From Mesorhabditis belari (taxonomy: Eukaryota; Nematoda; Chromadorea; Rhabditida; Rhabditidae): a DNA stretch of 64,000 nt. Location of the stretch: positions 3,407,501 to 3,471,500 of the forward strand of contig CAUEEP010000742.1 in the NCBI GenBank assembly GCA_958450365.1, read 5' to 3'. The notes under the pieces are model-generated. The model saw nothing but the letters and a program-made list of their open reading frames with translations. It was not told where the DNA came from and did no database searches. Positions 1-12,100 of this stretch are shown one piece after another; the stretch's first letter is position 1, and each line of letters opens with the position of its first letter. Made by a program: the position numbers and the translations under genes.

Positions 1-654
1 TCGTTTTTGCATTGCTGTAGTTGGCCATGAAAGAGCATTGATGTTTTCGAGCGGTTGCTTTAGAAAGCTCTTGATGTACGATGGCTACTTTGTTCCCAGC
101 TGGAATTAGTTAATTTAGATTGAATTTTTCATTCTACATTTCTTTAGATTAGGGTTTTTATCGAGTAAACTATTTTCTAAAATTTGGCAACTTTTGAAGT
201 TGGCTTCGCTTTGCAGAACTTTGCCAACAAGTAACCCTGCTTTTGTCAAGAAGAACCAACCGTAAATCCTGTAATTGTACCCCACCCCCATAATGACGGT
301 GCGGAGTGTTGCGTAGTCCAACTTTGAACGCGTATTTCTCGACACTAGCTTATGCTATAATGTGCGCTTAGGTATCAAAAAATAGCTGAAATCCAGAGCT
401 ATCTTTTAATACCAAAGACGTATTTTTTGAAAGTACGGATGCTTTGAAAAAAATGAAATAAAAAACTTTTGCGACTACGCGACTGTACGAGTGGGGATGG
501 GGTACTATTACAGTATTTACGGTAGCTAAATCTAAGTATAAGTACCGTAATAACTGTTAAAGAAGTTCTATTTCAGTTCAAGAAGTTCAACCTGCTGGTA
601 TGACAGAATCTTCCTCCTCACAATCCATTTACCTAGAAAATTTCAGCTGTGATT
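1..654. repeat. MITE family A copy plus associated module; otherwise no gene seen
   Basis: A complete family A element lies at about 258-524, beginning ACCGTAAATCCTG and ending CAGTATTTACGGTA. The preceding 1-250 is a separate module, with the phrase GAGCGGTTGCTTTAG, that recurs beside family A copies at 12505-12610 and, inverted, at 31740-31860. Bases 525-654 show nothing I can call. An ORF on the minus strand at 115-345 runs through the repeat and is not treated as a gene. Confidence 0.8.
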
Positions 655-1394
655 TCATTTACCTGGCATATCCAGTACTTCTTTGTTCTCTTTTTCATCA
701 TCTCCTTTCAAATCTTGATCTAATCGATTCTGTAAATTCATAAAGTTTCCTGTTTAATTAAACTGATTACCACTAAAGCAGCATCCGCGTTCTCCCTTGC
801 ATCAAAAATATCATTCTCGTTTTCTAAAACTCGTTTCTTATCACTAAACAATTAGTTTTCTCACTAATTTCCAAATCCTTTCTTTGTTTTTCCGATTGTT
901 TCAACTCGTTTCGCATCTTTTCCATCTTATCTGAGTTTGAATGCAGCTGATTCTGCAAGGCGCCGATTTTCTGCTTTAAACGATCGACTTCCATCTGGAA
1001 ATTTGTTTTCTAAAAACTTAAAAACACCATAATCCTATTTCTATCTTTATTCGATCAATCGGTTTATTTCTGTGAGGGTTTATTCCTGTTTATTTCTGAT
1101 AAAAGAATAAAAACTCTTGACCGTTGGACAAGAATAAAAACTCTTGTCATTTGCCTACTCATTTAATCCTGTAAACTTTGAAATTACGCAGATTTTCTAT
1201 TTTACTAAACAGTCGATAAACGAGCTTAACCTCAATTCCTCAATTCTTCTTGTTTAACTGACCAAATGCCGAACCGTGTCCTCCCTTTGTTCCGTCGTTG
1301 CACTATCGAGCGATCCATATAGGTAGAAGCTCACCAATACAAATATTCCCAAAAGGGTGATGATGAAGAAATTCTTTGGATGACTCCACCTCAT
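655..1394 (-). CDS. Small type II membrane coiled-coil protein, GOLM1/CASC4-like in architecture
   Basis: Four exons on the minus strand, 1394-1263, 1009-865, 823-771 and 729-655, join in frame to give about 134 aa. The start codon precedes the peptide MRWSHPKNFF. Residues about 9-29 form one hydrophobic segment (FFIITLLGIFVLVSFYLYG) after a basic N-terminus, which suggests a type II topology. The rest is a charged, heptad-like coiled coil (for example MEVDRLKQKIGALQNQLHS) with an acidic tail ending DMPGK. This short cytosolic tail, single membrane segment and luminal coiled coil resembles Golgi GOLM1/CASC4 proteins, but no diagnostic motif was found, so the family is only a suggestion. The reading frame stays open upstream of the ATG to an acceptor near 1458, so an extra 5' exon is possible. 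The gene is divergent from SmD3. Confidence 0.6.
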
Positions 1395-2418
1395 CTTTAG
1401 ATAATTTACCGTCTTTTCACCATCAACTTTGATCTCTTTTTTTGCCGTAAAAGACCCTGAAAAGTTATTGATAAGAGAAAAGTGGAGATCAATGGAATTT
1501 AAGAATTTAATATTTTAAGATTTCTGAATGCTTTAAAAGCTCAAGATTCTTGACGACTCAAGAACAGAAATATGAATTGAATATTATGAGAAACAAGAGA
1601 AAAGAACTTTCAAACCATTTCGGGGAATGAAAATGAATGCCCTGCTTTCTAAAAGTTGCTCAAAATTACATGATCCTACTGTACTTTATTCTCCTTTTTG
1701 CGAAAATTTGCCATTTTGGGACAGGCTAATTTCCACCATTTTATTTGCGCAACTCGTCATAACTTTCTTCTAAGTGCGTAAATCTTTATTTATTTTGGGG
1801 TCATTTTGTAGATCTCAGTAAATGCAACAAAATGACTCCAAAATAAATAAAGATTGACCCACTTAGAAGAGGGGGGGGGGGAGAGAAAAAAGGGAAGAGA
1901 AAAGGAAAGAAGGGGGCGAGGAAAAAGGTCATTTTCCACGTTATGACGAGTTGCGCAAATAAAATGGCTGATATTAGCCTATCCCGCCATCTTTAAGAAT
2001 CAGCGTTCACTTTTTTAAGAGCATCGAACAACTATTGAACACAAAAATTCTATGAATTGTTTAAAATTAAAGAAAAAGTCGTGACATAGCGCTAGCTATG
2101 ATTTCAAAACAAGAATCAAGAATTTCAAAAGATTTCAGGGGAACTTTTACACACACATTGTAAAACGTCACCGATCACCCATTAGCCAAGCCTTTTTTAT
2201 ATGCCTTTTCACGTTTTTCCTATTTCTTGGATGAAATCGTTTGGGTGTAATACGGTGCGTCGTGTACACTTTCCTCTACTTTTCGCCCGCGCTCTTTTCA
2301 TCAAATTCGAATTGTTCTCTCGTTTTTTTCCGAAATACATCAACATTTTTTGTTTATTTTATTGTTTTTATTAGCTCTTTCTGTTATTGATCTAATTTTT
2401 CAATTTTCAGATAGAAAA
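1395..2418. other. Intergenic, divergent promoter region with a family C foldback
   Basis: This is the spacer between the minus-strand membrane gene and SmD3. About 1718-1986 is a family C foldback element (see its own entry) containing a G-run near 1870. Bases 2160-2410 are pyrimidine-rich and end in CAATTTTCAG, a likely trans-splice acceptor 8 bases before the SmD3 start. No coding exon was recognised. Confidence 0.6.
1718..1986. mobile_element. Family C foldback MITE, hAT-like
   Basis: Inverted arms start GGGACAGGCTAATTTCC and end TAGCCTATCCC, and contain TTGCGCAACTCGTCATAAC on one arm and its complement on the other. Flanks GCCATTTT and GCCATCTT form an imperfect 8-bp target duplication, as expected for hAT-type elements. 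Sister copies lie at 32783-33013 and 47486-47736, with a fragment at 61871-61925. Confidence 0.7.
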
Positions 2419-3376
2419 ATGGTGTCCGTTGGAGTGCCGATCAAAATTTTGCACGAGGCCGAGGGACACATCGTTTCGCTCGAGACCACAACTGGGGAGG
2501 TGCGTTTGGTTTTTTGATATATATAATTTAGACTCGTTTGACTTTCTTGGCCTTAGTTCTTGTTGTGGAACTCGTATAACTTCTAACTCCTAGATTTTGA
2601 ATGTGGAAATGTTTTAGTTAAAGATAGCGATAATCGCCCTTTATAGCTAAAGTTCTTGTTATGCAACTCATCTAACTTTTGCATTAATGCAAGGTCTTTA
2701 TTAGACCATAAAGAACATTATTGAGAAAATGTTGATTGTGAGTACGTATAACGGTTAAAGTAGTCGCTTCAAAATGAAAAAAACTAATCTTTAATCGAAC
2801 AATGTTTGTATTTAGGTATATCGAGGAAAGCTATTGGAAGCCGAGGACAACATGAACTGCCAAATGGCCGACGTTTGCGTCACTTTCCGAGACGGCAGAA
2901 CGCATCAATTGGAGAATGTGTTCGTGCGAGGATCGAAAATTCGCTTCATGGTGCTGCCCGACATGCTCAAGAATGCCCCAATGTTTAAAAATATCGGACG
3001 TGCACAAAAGGTTTGTGTTGAACTTTTTTGTAAGAATTGTCAAAAATGATTGTTTAATGGAAGGTCGACACCTTTTAAGTGGTGATGCCTTCTAGTTAAG
3101 GCTAAAAACAAACATGAATTGAAAGTTATGAAATTTTTGCTTTCGAAACTGAAATACAGAAGTCCTAGGTACCAAAAATGTTTTTATTAGCTTTTATTAG
3201 AGTGCTCATTGGAAAACTAACTTTGATCTGTTTAGGGAGCCGTCGGCATGGGTCTCGGTGGGATCGAGCAGTCGCGGGGTGGTGGTCGTGGACGTGGTAC
3301 GGCTTTCAGACGGGGTTCGGGTATGCGTGGTGGACCCCGTGGAATGTCTCGACCCGGCGGCGCTTTCCGTGGATAA
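2419..3376 (+). CDS. Small nuclear ribonucleoprotein SmD3
   Basis: SmD3 is one of the seven Sm core proteins that ring the Sm site of spliceosomal snRNAs. Three exons, 2419-2499, 2816-3010 and 3236-3376, join in phase 0 to give 138 aa. The N-terminus [19 protein letters not shown] is typical of SmD3. Sm1 contains ETTTGE-VYRGKL and Sm2 contains [17 protein letters not shown]. The tail is glycine-arginine rich ([14 protein letters not shown]), the usual target of symmetric arginine dimethylation. Length is close to that recalled for animal SmD3 (about 126-136 aa). The C. elegans orthologue is snr-1. A TTTTCAG acceptor just before the ATG suggests SL trans-splicing. A poly(A) signal AATAAA follows near 3543. 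The next gene starts 359 bp downstream on the same strand. Confidence 0.97.
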
Positions 3377-3735
3377 ACAACCCAAATCTATTCTCGTCAT
3401 CTTCTGTGGGACGACTTCTTAAATTATTTCTCTTCGTCATTTTGTAAAATTTTCTTGCAATTTCGATCTCCGATAGTTATTTCCATTTTGTTGTTTCGAA
3501 ATCTTGTTAATGTCTTTTATTTATATTGGTATATCAATTTTGAATAAAATATTTTACGATGATTCAAAAGGAAGAAGCCGTTACAACAACATGTAGTGAT
3601 TATCTTTGGATTGTTTGTTTTTTTTTGAAGGTATAAACCGGACTGTTAGTTAATATTTTGATACTTCCTTTTCGAAAGCTCCAATGTGAAATATTCTGGA
3701 AAATTCACAATTACCGATTCCAGGTAGAATCTCGA

Positions 3736-5456
3736 ATGGCGCACCGAAATGGGAAACGAAAGCACTTCGGAAAGGGAGCGTGGAACCACAAGTTCGTTTT
3801 TTTATGCAATCCAGGTTGGAATAAGCATGTGTAAAAGGAGATAAGTGTTGGCGTTTTTGGGGCTAATTCAAGATGATTTGTTGACATTTTACATTGAAAT
3901 GCCAAGGTAATGGACTGTTTTGGCCGTTTGTTGCTAATTTAAGCGTTTTTTCGCTCAAGTCGAGTGATTATACCATTTACAATGAACTCATTTTTTAATT
4001 TAGCACCAAACAAAAATCGGTCGAGCCTGGTCTCAGCGGATTGCTCTTCACGTGTCATCAAGATGAGCGACGAGCCATTGCCGAAGCCTATTCATTGATT
4101 GATCAACTGTGTGGCTGTGAGTTTTTGGAAAATAACTTTAAACCTTAAAAAATTGACTACCGTATTTCTTCGAATAGAAGACCGGGTAAAGAGTATCATC
4201 GCATACTCCTGCATAGCAGCCCTTTTTAAAATTTCTTTTCTGCATAAAAGCTTTCGATCAAGTGCTATAGAGCTGGAAAATGGCTCAAAAATCTGTTAGC
4301 TCATGTGGTATTTTTGAGTAATTTTCCAGCTCTATAGCACTTCATTGAAAGCTTTTACGCAGAAAAGGAATTTTAAAAAGGGCTGCTACGCAGGAGTACG
4401 CGATCATACTCTTTACCCGGTCTTCTATTTGAAGAAATACGGTATTTACTATATACTATTTAATACCTAGGTATTAAATTGATGAAAAATGTTCTTAAGC
4501 ATTAAACTAATTATTTTTGAACTGTTAAAATAGATGTTTCAGTTTAGTTGATGAAAAGAAAGCGGCCGCCGAACAAGAAGACGATGATGCAGCACTTGAG
4601 AAAGAATGCGCTGAAATGAGAAGTAAAGGAGGCAAGTGGAACCAACGAAAACAACGACCAACAGGAGTCAAAAATAACCTTTTCGTCAGTATACCAGGTG
4701 TGTCTTTGCTATTTTTAGATCATAATAATCTGGAGAAGAGATTGTTTTTCATATTGTTGTATATTGTTTTTCAGATGTCGATGCCTCAACACTTGCCGCA
4801 AAGCTTGTCGATCTCTGCCAGAAAGAACAACGATGTCGATTCATTCAACGAGTGTTGCCAGTGGAACGAACGGAAGCAGCAGAACTTACGCAATTAAATA
4901 AAATCATTCCTGAGGTAACATTATTGCCTTTTGCTTTTGCTAATTGAATTTTTAGCTTGTGAAGAAATACTTGGTTGAAAAAGATGGTATCTATCCGACG
5001 TATGCATTGGATTTTAAGGTAATTTTCACATGCGGTTATCCAGTTGGATCCTTTGTCTTTGATACGAATAAAGCTTAGGCTATTTTTCTTATTTTAGGCA
5101 CGAAACAACGATTCGATCAAAAGGGATAACGCTCTCGAGATGCTCGACGATGCGGTGGTTGCGCTTTGTCCTGCGGCAAAAGTCAATCTTTCGGATCCGG
5201 ATGTTACCTTCATTGTTCAGGTACGTTATGCAAAACTGTAACTAAACTTAAAACCTGAATGCTCTTGGTGAATTCATGATTTTCTATTTTTTCATTACCT
5301 AACAAATAAGTTTAGATTGTGAAGACGACAATATTGGCTGGAGTTGTGCATGGATTTCAACGAAAAAGCCGTTACGCACTGCGACCTCCGACTGAAGAAT
5401 CAAAAGATGCCGAAGTGCCGGAGAAAAGGCAAAAATTGGACGATTCTGACGTGTAA
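3736..5456 (+). CDS. THUMPD1-like tRNA acetylation adaptor (THUMP domain)
   Basis: Proteins of this family (yeast Tan1, human THUMPD1) bind tRNA through a THUMP domain and bring it to the NAT10/Kre33 acetyltransferase, which makes N4-acetylcytidine. Seven exons, 3736-3791, 4004-4116, 4548-4697, 4775-4914, 4956-5018, 5098-5220 and 5316-5456, give 261 aa. Diagnostic stretches are VEPGLSGLLFTCHQDERRA near the N-terminus, FIQRVLPVERTEAAEL in the middle, YALDFKARNNDSIKRD (compare the YKSRNNSH core of human THUMPD1) and IVKTTILAGVVHGFQRKSRY near the end. The C-terminal tail is acidic and lysine-rich. It may be second in an operon behind SmD3. Intron 2 contains a family B MITE. The exact donor of exon 1 (after CACAA) was chosen because it alone keeps phase. 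Confidence 0.9.
4158..4444. mobile_element. MITE family B, near-perfect palindrome
   Basis: The element begins TACCGTATTTCTTCGAATAG and ends with the complement (GAAATACGGTA). The two arms pair over almost their whole length, leaving a short centre around AAAAATCTGTTAGCTCATG. It sits in intron 2 of the THUMPD1-like gene. A second copy is at 55975-56271. Confidence 0.85.
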
Positions 5457-6164
5457 ATATTGGGACTTTGTTATTTTTAGCGAATAAAAGTTACAGTTTA
5501 AGAGCAAAAATAAAGGCAAGAGGAGAATCCCGGAAGTTTTTTGTAAATTTTGAAACAAAATTTTACAGGTTCTAGCAGGCACATAATAAAGCTTCTACCA
5601 TAATCTATCGTAGCTAGGTCTCATCTTTTGGATTCGATTACAGTTAACGTCGTTTGTGGGTTTTTCGAGTCTTGAGCTTATGCTTATTCCGGTTGTTTAG
5701 TGCTCTAGCTTTAAAAATTGACTATTGAAGTCAAAGTGACAGGAGAATGGTTAGGTAATGTGTGATGACCGGTCTGTGTGAATCTTGGCAGCAAGCTAAT
5801 CAAATTGTCGAGAAGGTGTGTTCACTCGTGATTGAAAGAGAAAAGAAAAGCGAACTCTCGTTCACTCTTCTCCCCCATGCACATTGTGTGCCGATGGGGA
5901 GAACTGTCAAAGTGAGGGTTGAATAGATGAAAGAGAGATTGCCCTGCTGTGTCTCTGTGTATGTTTGCTCCCGTTGGCTCTCCTGTGCCTTTCCCTTCTC
6001 TTCGCCAACAAACGGACCGACTGCTCTTCTTCTTTCTTCCTTTTTTTTCTCTTCTCAGCTTCTTTTTTCGATGTCCTTTGACTCGTGGCTCAGTCATTTC
6101 ACTCATTTTTCTAGGCTAATTGAATTTGTGGAAAGCTTTTGGTTTGGCCATTCAGTGATTTCCG
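5457..6164. other. Intergenic, 3' UTR of THUMPD1-like gene and kel-8 leader
   Basis: The first part holds AATAAA near 5483, a likely poly(A) signal. From about 5810 to 6110 the sequence is purine/pyrimidine biased on alternate strands, giving spurious ORFs on both strands. A TTTTTCTAG near 6105-6113 is a plausible trans-splice acceptor for kel-8, about 50 bases before its ATG. Confidence 0.5.
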
Positions 6165-9100
6165 ATGGCGACCTCGCAGGGACAAAAGCCGCCGAATTCT
6201 TCGCATCGAGTACAGGTCAAGATTTTTTTAGTGAGGATTTGTGGAATTTGACGGACTTAACTACTGTAAAGCCAAGCTTCTTGACTCGCACTTTATCGAG
6301 CCTATATCTGAATATCTTTATCACATTGAAAAAGCTGAAAGCTTGAGCTTACATAATGAATACTCAAAAAGCAACTCGATTGCAAATTATCTATCAGTCG
6401 GACAAGGATTACTTTGTTATCATGGTCTCTAGTTTTTTCGCAAGTTTGTGCTTGTGTGGATTTACTTTTCGGGAGAGAAGCAAAGACGGAAAAGGAGGGG
6501 GCGAGTGAAAAGGCGGCTCTCTTCGATTAATCGTTGCTCAATTCCTGCCCTCCTTTCCTTTTCTGTGCCATTTGTCCATTTGTCCCCAATATCTTTGTTC
6601 AAACTCTGAAAACGATTTCGCAAATTTCTTACTTCAATATCATATCAAAAAATCATAGTTCTTTTTGCTTTTTTGCTTTTTGCTTGCTAAATAGCTGTTT
6701 AGGTTTTGCAAGACTCTTTTCTGGTTTATTTTTTTTTATGATATTTTACATTTTAAATAGAAAAATGGTTAGGTTATGGATTTTGATTAATTTTCAATTT
6801 TCTTGATTGAAAAAGTTTTAGCTTTTGATTTGAACCGTTCAAATGTGAATTGAATGCAAAGTGCCAGTGAAATTCTAATGGAAAATCTAACTCAAAGTCT
6901 AACAATGGCAGCGAAACGAATTTCTCCTATCATTTTTTGATTCGTAAACAAATCACCTGCTAAGGTTCGACTCTTATTGAGGGGAAAAAAAGGATTCTTT
7001 TTGGTATCAAGTTACCATCTCGTAAGAGAAAAGACTTGATGATGGGGGAATTCGATAAGAAAAGAAATAGTTGTCATTGGAAGGGATCTCTTGTCGGTTT
7101 CTCTTGTCGGTTTCTCTACACCCATTCACACGTCATCCATTCATTCATTGTCAATTCTTCTCCTCTTCGGCAATGTTTGTTTTCTTGTGTTTTTTTTCTC
7201 CTTTGAATTTCAACATTAATAGAATTTTGTGGGTATCGATTGTTTATTAGTGATTTAATAGGTTCTTGAAGTTTGAATCATTTGTTGAAAGGGATAAGAT
7301 TTGTTTTTTAAATTGAACTTGAACGTACTTGAAAATCTAACTTCTAACTATGGTTTTATCAAAATTGTTCAAATATTCGGGCGTTTTTGAGGCTGATAAC
7401 AGTCAAGTAAATAATAAAGGAGTGAATTTTCATTCTTGGCAGCACATTCAAGAAAATGGCCAATGGACAACACGATTCGAATGGCCGGGGAATTGAAGGA
7501 GAATGGGTGGATGGGATGGACAACCGGTCTTTCCCCTCCCATTCTTCTCTTTTCCCTTCTCTTCTTTCATTGTCTTTTCTCTTTTCCTTTTCACTTGCCT
7601 TTCCTCTCGCTTCATCTTTTCCCCTTTTCCCTACACACATCCCAACAAGGCGTTGAACGCTTATTTCCAATGGCAATCTTCAATAGCGTTGAGCGCTTAT
7701 TTCTAATGGCAATCTTCAATAGCAATTATATCCATTCCCTTTCATTGTTTTATTTCAATTTTCATCTTAACTACTCAAAAATTGAAATACTTTACTTGAA
7801 AGATTGAACGGTAGACTTGACTTTTAGTGTAACTGATGAAAAATCGAAATGAAAAATGTAAACTTCTTGCGAAATTCAATAAAACTGATAGAACTGATAG
7901 AAATTGATTGAACGATTGTGTATTCATTTGTTTCATTGCTTTATGCGAATTTTGAGCTCAAACTATAGCTGTAGCTGTTGAAAGATTGAACGGTAGACTA
8001 AAGATGCTTAACGGTGAATTGACCTTGGTGGTGGCGTTTCTAAATTTCTCGAAAATTGTAACATTTTCGAGATCTTCTACCCGATTCCTTAATAGCTATT
8101 GATTAAAGCTTTCGATACCGACCTCATATTGATCGTTTAACTTCAACGGGTAAACAATTTCGCTCATTTTGTAAAAAAAGAGTAATTTCTTAACGGTAAT
8201 TAGCGGTAATTGACAGAAATTAACAGAGAAAGTCGCGACCAAATATTTCAGCACACATTTCTTTGACAACTTTGACACTTGCCGCCCCCCCTAGCTGACT
8301 TTTTGAGCTTTCAAATGAACTCTCACACGATGGGGTAATATTGTAATATTGTTCAGATTTCGATCATTTTCTAGAGATCCTAAATGGTCTAAATGGTAGA
8401 CATTAGTACGGATTCTTTTGAAGCTTTGATTGATTGATTGATTGATTGAAAAAAGATTGATTAGTGCTATTTTCTATCTTTTTCCCAGCATCATTTTGTT
8501 TTTTTTTTTGGTGACCTTTCTTCAAAGCAATATTATGAAATATTTTCTAAAAATGTAAGGTAAAGCAAAAAACAATGATAAACTTTTTCAGTGCCGTGTG
8601 GTGAGGTGGCCGACAACTACGGTTAGCCGTCAAACTATTGAAAGTCAAGACGAACAGCAGGCCACTCATTCTTCTGTTTTCACAGGTATTGCAATACGAG
8701 ATAAGATTAGGATCGTTAAAATCGAAATCTTCAGGTCGTTCCCGGTCCTCTTCTCCACCATTTCCCGTTTTTCGACAGAAATCCGCTAGAAGTGCGCTCA
8801 CGAATCCTAGATCATTCATTTCGTCAAATGTTCTTGATGGAGCTCCGTCGCTGAGACGCAATTCAGGTTGTTATGAGAAGAATTGTTAACAATTTCTCCT
8901 TAACTTTCAACAACAAGCCAAAATCCAGATGTTTTTTGTGAAACAAAGCATTAAGGATGCCCTTCATCCCGCTGAAAGCTCTACTTAAGCTCTAGCTCTA
9001 AATTCAAAAATCAATCTCATTGCTTTGCATTGCTCAACTTTCCTCATTCCTCACAAATTTGCTTTTTTTTGAGTCTAAAAAAGATTCAAAGTGCTGAGAA

Positions 9101-12100
9101 TTGTTTTCCCAGCTGACTAAAAGGAATTCCTCTCAATTTTATTTAATCTAAAAGTTTTTAACCATATCATTTTTAATTTGAACTTTTTAAGTTCTATTTT
9201 GAGCGTTTGATGGCTTCAAAGGTCTTTGAAAAGTCATTCCCATTGCATGCAGTGATTAAGGCGAGAATTTCTATCAAAATATGGGCAATCTTTCTTTTTT
9301 GCCGGTGAATAAATGTGCCTATGTCTGAGAGGAGGCTAATTGAGTTGTTGCCTTGCAGAGACACTTGAGAATTGAAGAGCGAAGAGAATGGGAAAAGGAG
9401 GGAAAGGGAAGGGCAACCCCCGGATAGTCCCCTCCCACACATCACCCACATTGATCTTTTTCAATTGTTGTTCATTGTTGTTTGACTCCGGCATTGCTAG
9501 GCTATTTATTCAGGGTTGATTCGATTCAAATAACTCATCAAATTAAACCCTATTCCACGATTTAGATGACTTTGCTTTGGATTTAGATCACTTTGCATTG
9601 GATTTAGATGACTTTGCTTTGGATTTAGATCACTTTGCATTGTTCTAAATCAAGATCAAATCAAGAACAATTCAAAGGTTCAATAAAGAAATTCTTTAAG
9701 AAATCGTGGCTGCAAATCACCTACGGTTGATTTCATTGTTGCTGCTGTTGTTGTTTGAATCAATTTTGGCCATTGTCCATTGGTCATTAGTCGTTGTTCG
9801 ACATTGCTCCCTCCATCTTTCTGTAAAAATCCTTCTAACAAAGCGATTTGTTCAAAAAAAATGACTAAAATAAACTTAACTTTAATTCCAAATGTTGAGT
9901 TGATCAAAAACAAAATAATGAAAAATAAAAAAAAATACAAACAAATTTGGCTAATTGCCAAAAAAATATTGTGGGTGCCGGTAGATTTCATTGTTGCTGT
10001 TATTGTTGTTGTTGTTTGAATCAATTTTGTCCATTGTCCATTGGTCATTAGTCGTTTTTCGACATTGCTCCCTCCATCTTTCTGTAAAAATCCTTCTAAC
10101 AAAGCGATCTGTTCAAAAAAAATGGCTAAAATAAACTTAACTTTAATTCCAAATGTTGAGTCCAAAAAAAACAAACAAATTTGGCTAATTGCCAAAAAAA
10201 TATTGGAGGGTTACGGTAGTTTAGTGCATTTTAGTGTGATGCGCAAAAATTTCTTTGAATAAGCCTAAAATTCATAACTTAATCTCCCGTTTGATAGCTT
10301 TATATCCTTTCTTTACTAGCTGATCTTTTGCCAACACTAATCTCCAATTGATGAGTTTTGTGGGTTCTGGTTTAACACTGTTGAGACATTGTAATATCCT
10401 TGCTGGAGGTCAGACACACTTTTTTCGCCATCAGACATTGTCACCTGATGTCAGGACATTTTTTCTCGAAAACAACGTTGTCCCATGCGATTTTTTGTGC
10501 AAAAACGCCATTGTCGTCAACGTGTTAAATGATGTATTTATATCCTGCTGGAGGATGAGCAGAGCTTTTTCTCCATTCTCCAGCGAGCTGCTGAAAACAG
10601 CCAATAAACTGATTTTGTGATATCATATCATCAAATCTTTTCATTTCATTTTCGTAGATCTTTAATGGGTTTATAATTTTACCCAAAAATTGCTCAGCGA
10701 AATTGAAAACTGGCTTTGCGCCAAGGTCGACACTTTTGCTTTCTCTTTTTCTTGTCTGTAAGGCATTTTCATTTTCTTTTCCTTTAGTCATATCTTTTTT
10801 TTTGCCATCAGCATTTCTTTTGTCTGCTTGTTCATCTTTCTTCCAGTAAATCACTTGTTTTTTGTTTCTCTTTTCTTGCCAAAGTCTAAGCAATTTTTTA
10901 CCTAATCGATTTGTTCGGTTTCAGCGGAAAAAAAGATTGTTTAACCTTGCATTTTCTTTACAAAGTTGACGCTTTTAATTGAATGCTAAATTAATGAACT
11001 AGTGGCTGCTGAATTAAATCCAGTTTTTGTACAAAAAGCTTTGAAAAACCTTTGTTTTATGCTATTTGATTAAGTTGATTTAAAAAAAGCCCCTCATTGA
11101 TCATCGGAATTCACCAAATCTTACGATAGAGAAGCGCTTGGCAAAAACTGATTGCAGATTCGGAATCAGCGTGAAAAACTGCATCAGATAGGCTATTTCT
11201 CGAGTCAAAAGCCGCGATAAGTTAACAACATTCCCTAATTAAAAACTTTTTGTTGCTTTTTTTTCTCGAAATCCTTTTAATCGTCAAATCAGAGCTCTAT
11301 TTGCTTTTAAAAAAATGAAAAAAGTCTTTATCACAACTCATTTTAAAAATTAATTAAATTAAATTGAATAAATTTTCATCATTTACCCATTAGTTTATCA
11401 TTTTCTATATTAGTAAGCTTAGTTTTCTTTAACGAAAACAGTTTAGCTGCTTAAAATTATCAATTCTCGTATTGGTACGGTGCGGAAAGAATGTGATATT
11501 GCGTAGTCGTAACTCCCTTGACCCGCGTTTTTCCCGTCTTTCTAAATATTAATATTACCATTGTGTAGCCCTTGAAAAGAGCTTTCAGAAAATGTATAAC
11601 ACTAATAGTTTAAACGCAAAGACAAGGGAGCAGACGCGCGAAATTCCGGGCTTTTTTCTGATATCAAAAGCATATTCTATTGTCAAGTACTGTATTGAAA
11701 AACCGAATCCTTTAAGAAACTATTTAAACCAATTCGATCTAATCCTTTAATATCAAATAATCTATTTCATAGCAAGCATTCTTCTGTAAATAGCTAGATC
11801 TTGTTTACTAGCTAAAGCTTGTAGTGAAGATTTTCAAGTTAAGCTGAATGTTTTTAGAAGTTTGACCATTTCTAGATGATTTTTGGCCATCCGGGAATGG
11901 CGAAAGTGACGATCTTTTTTTTCAAATATCATATTTCATTGTCCAGTACTGTACGTAGCTTGATTGATATTTTAAGTAAAGAACTTAATTATTCAATGTC
12001 ATTTTTATCATTTTTCAAGTGTCATTTTTATCATTAATACATCAATCAGTTCTCCAAATCAAAGATAATCTTGAAGCGAGTTTTTTTTTGAGAAAATGAG

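Noticed and set aside
115..345. 76-aa minus-strand ORF
   Set aside because: Spans the edge of a family A MITE; the same sequence recurs as a repeat elsewhere in the window.
5822..6346. Overlapping ORFs on both strands (94 and 139 aa)
   Set aside because: They follow pyrimidine/purine tracts in the kel-8 leader and first intron. The real coding piece here is only 6165-6215 in another frame.
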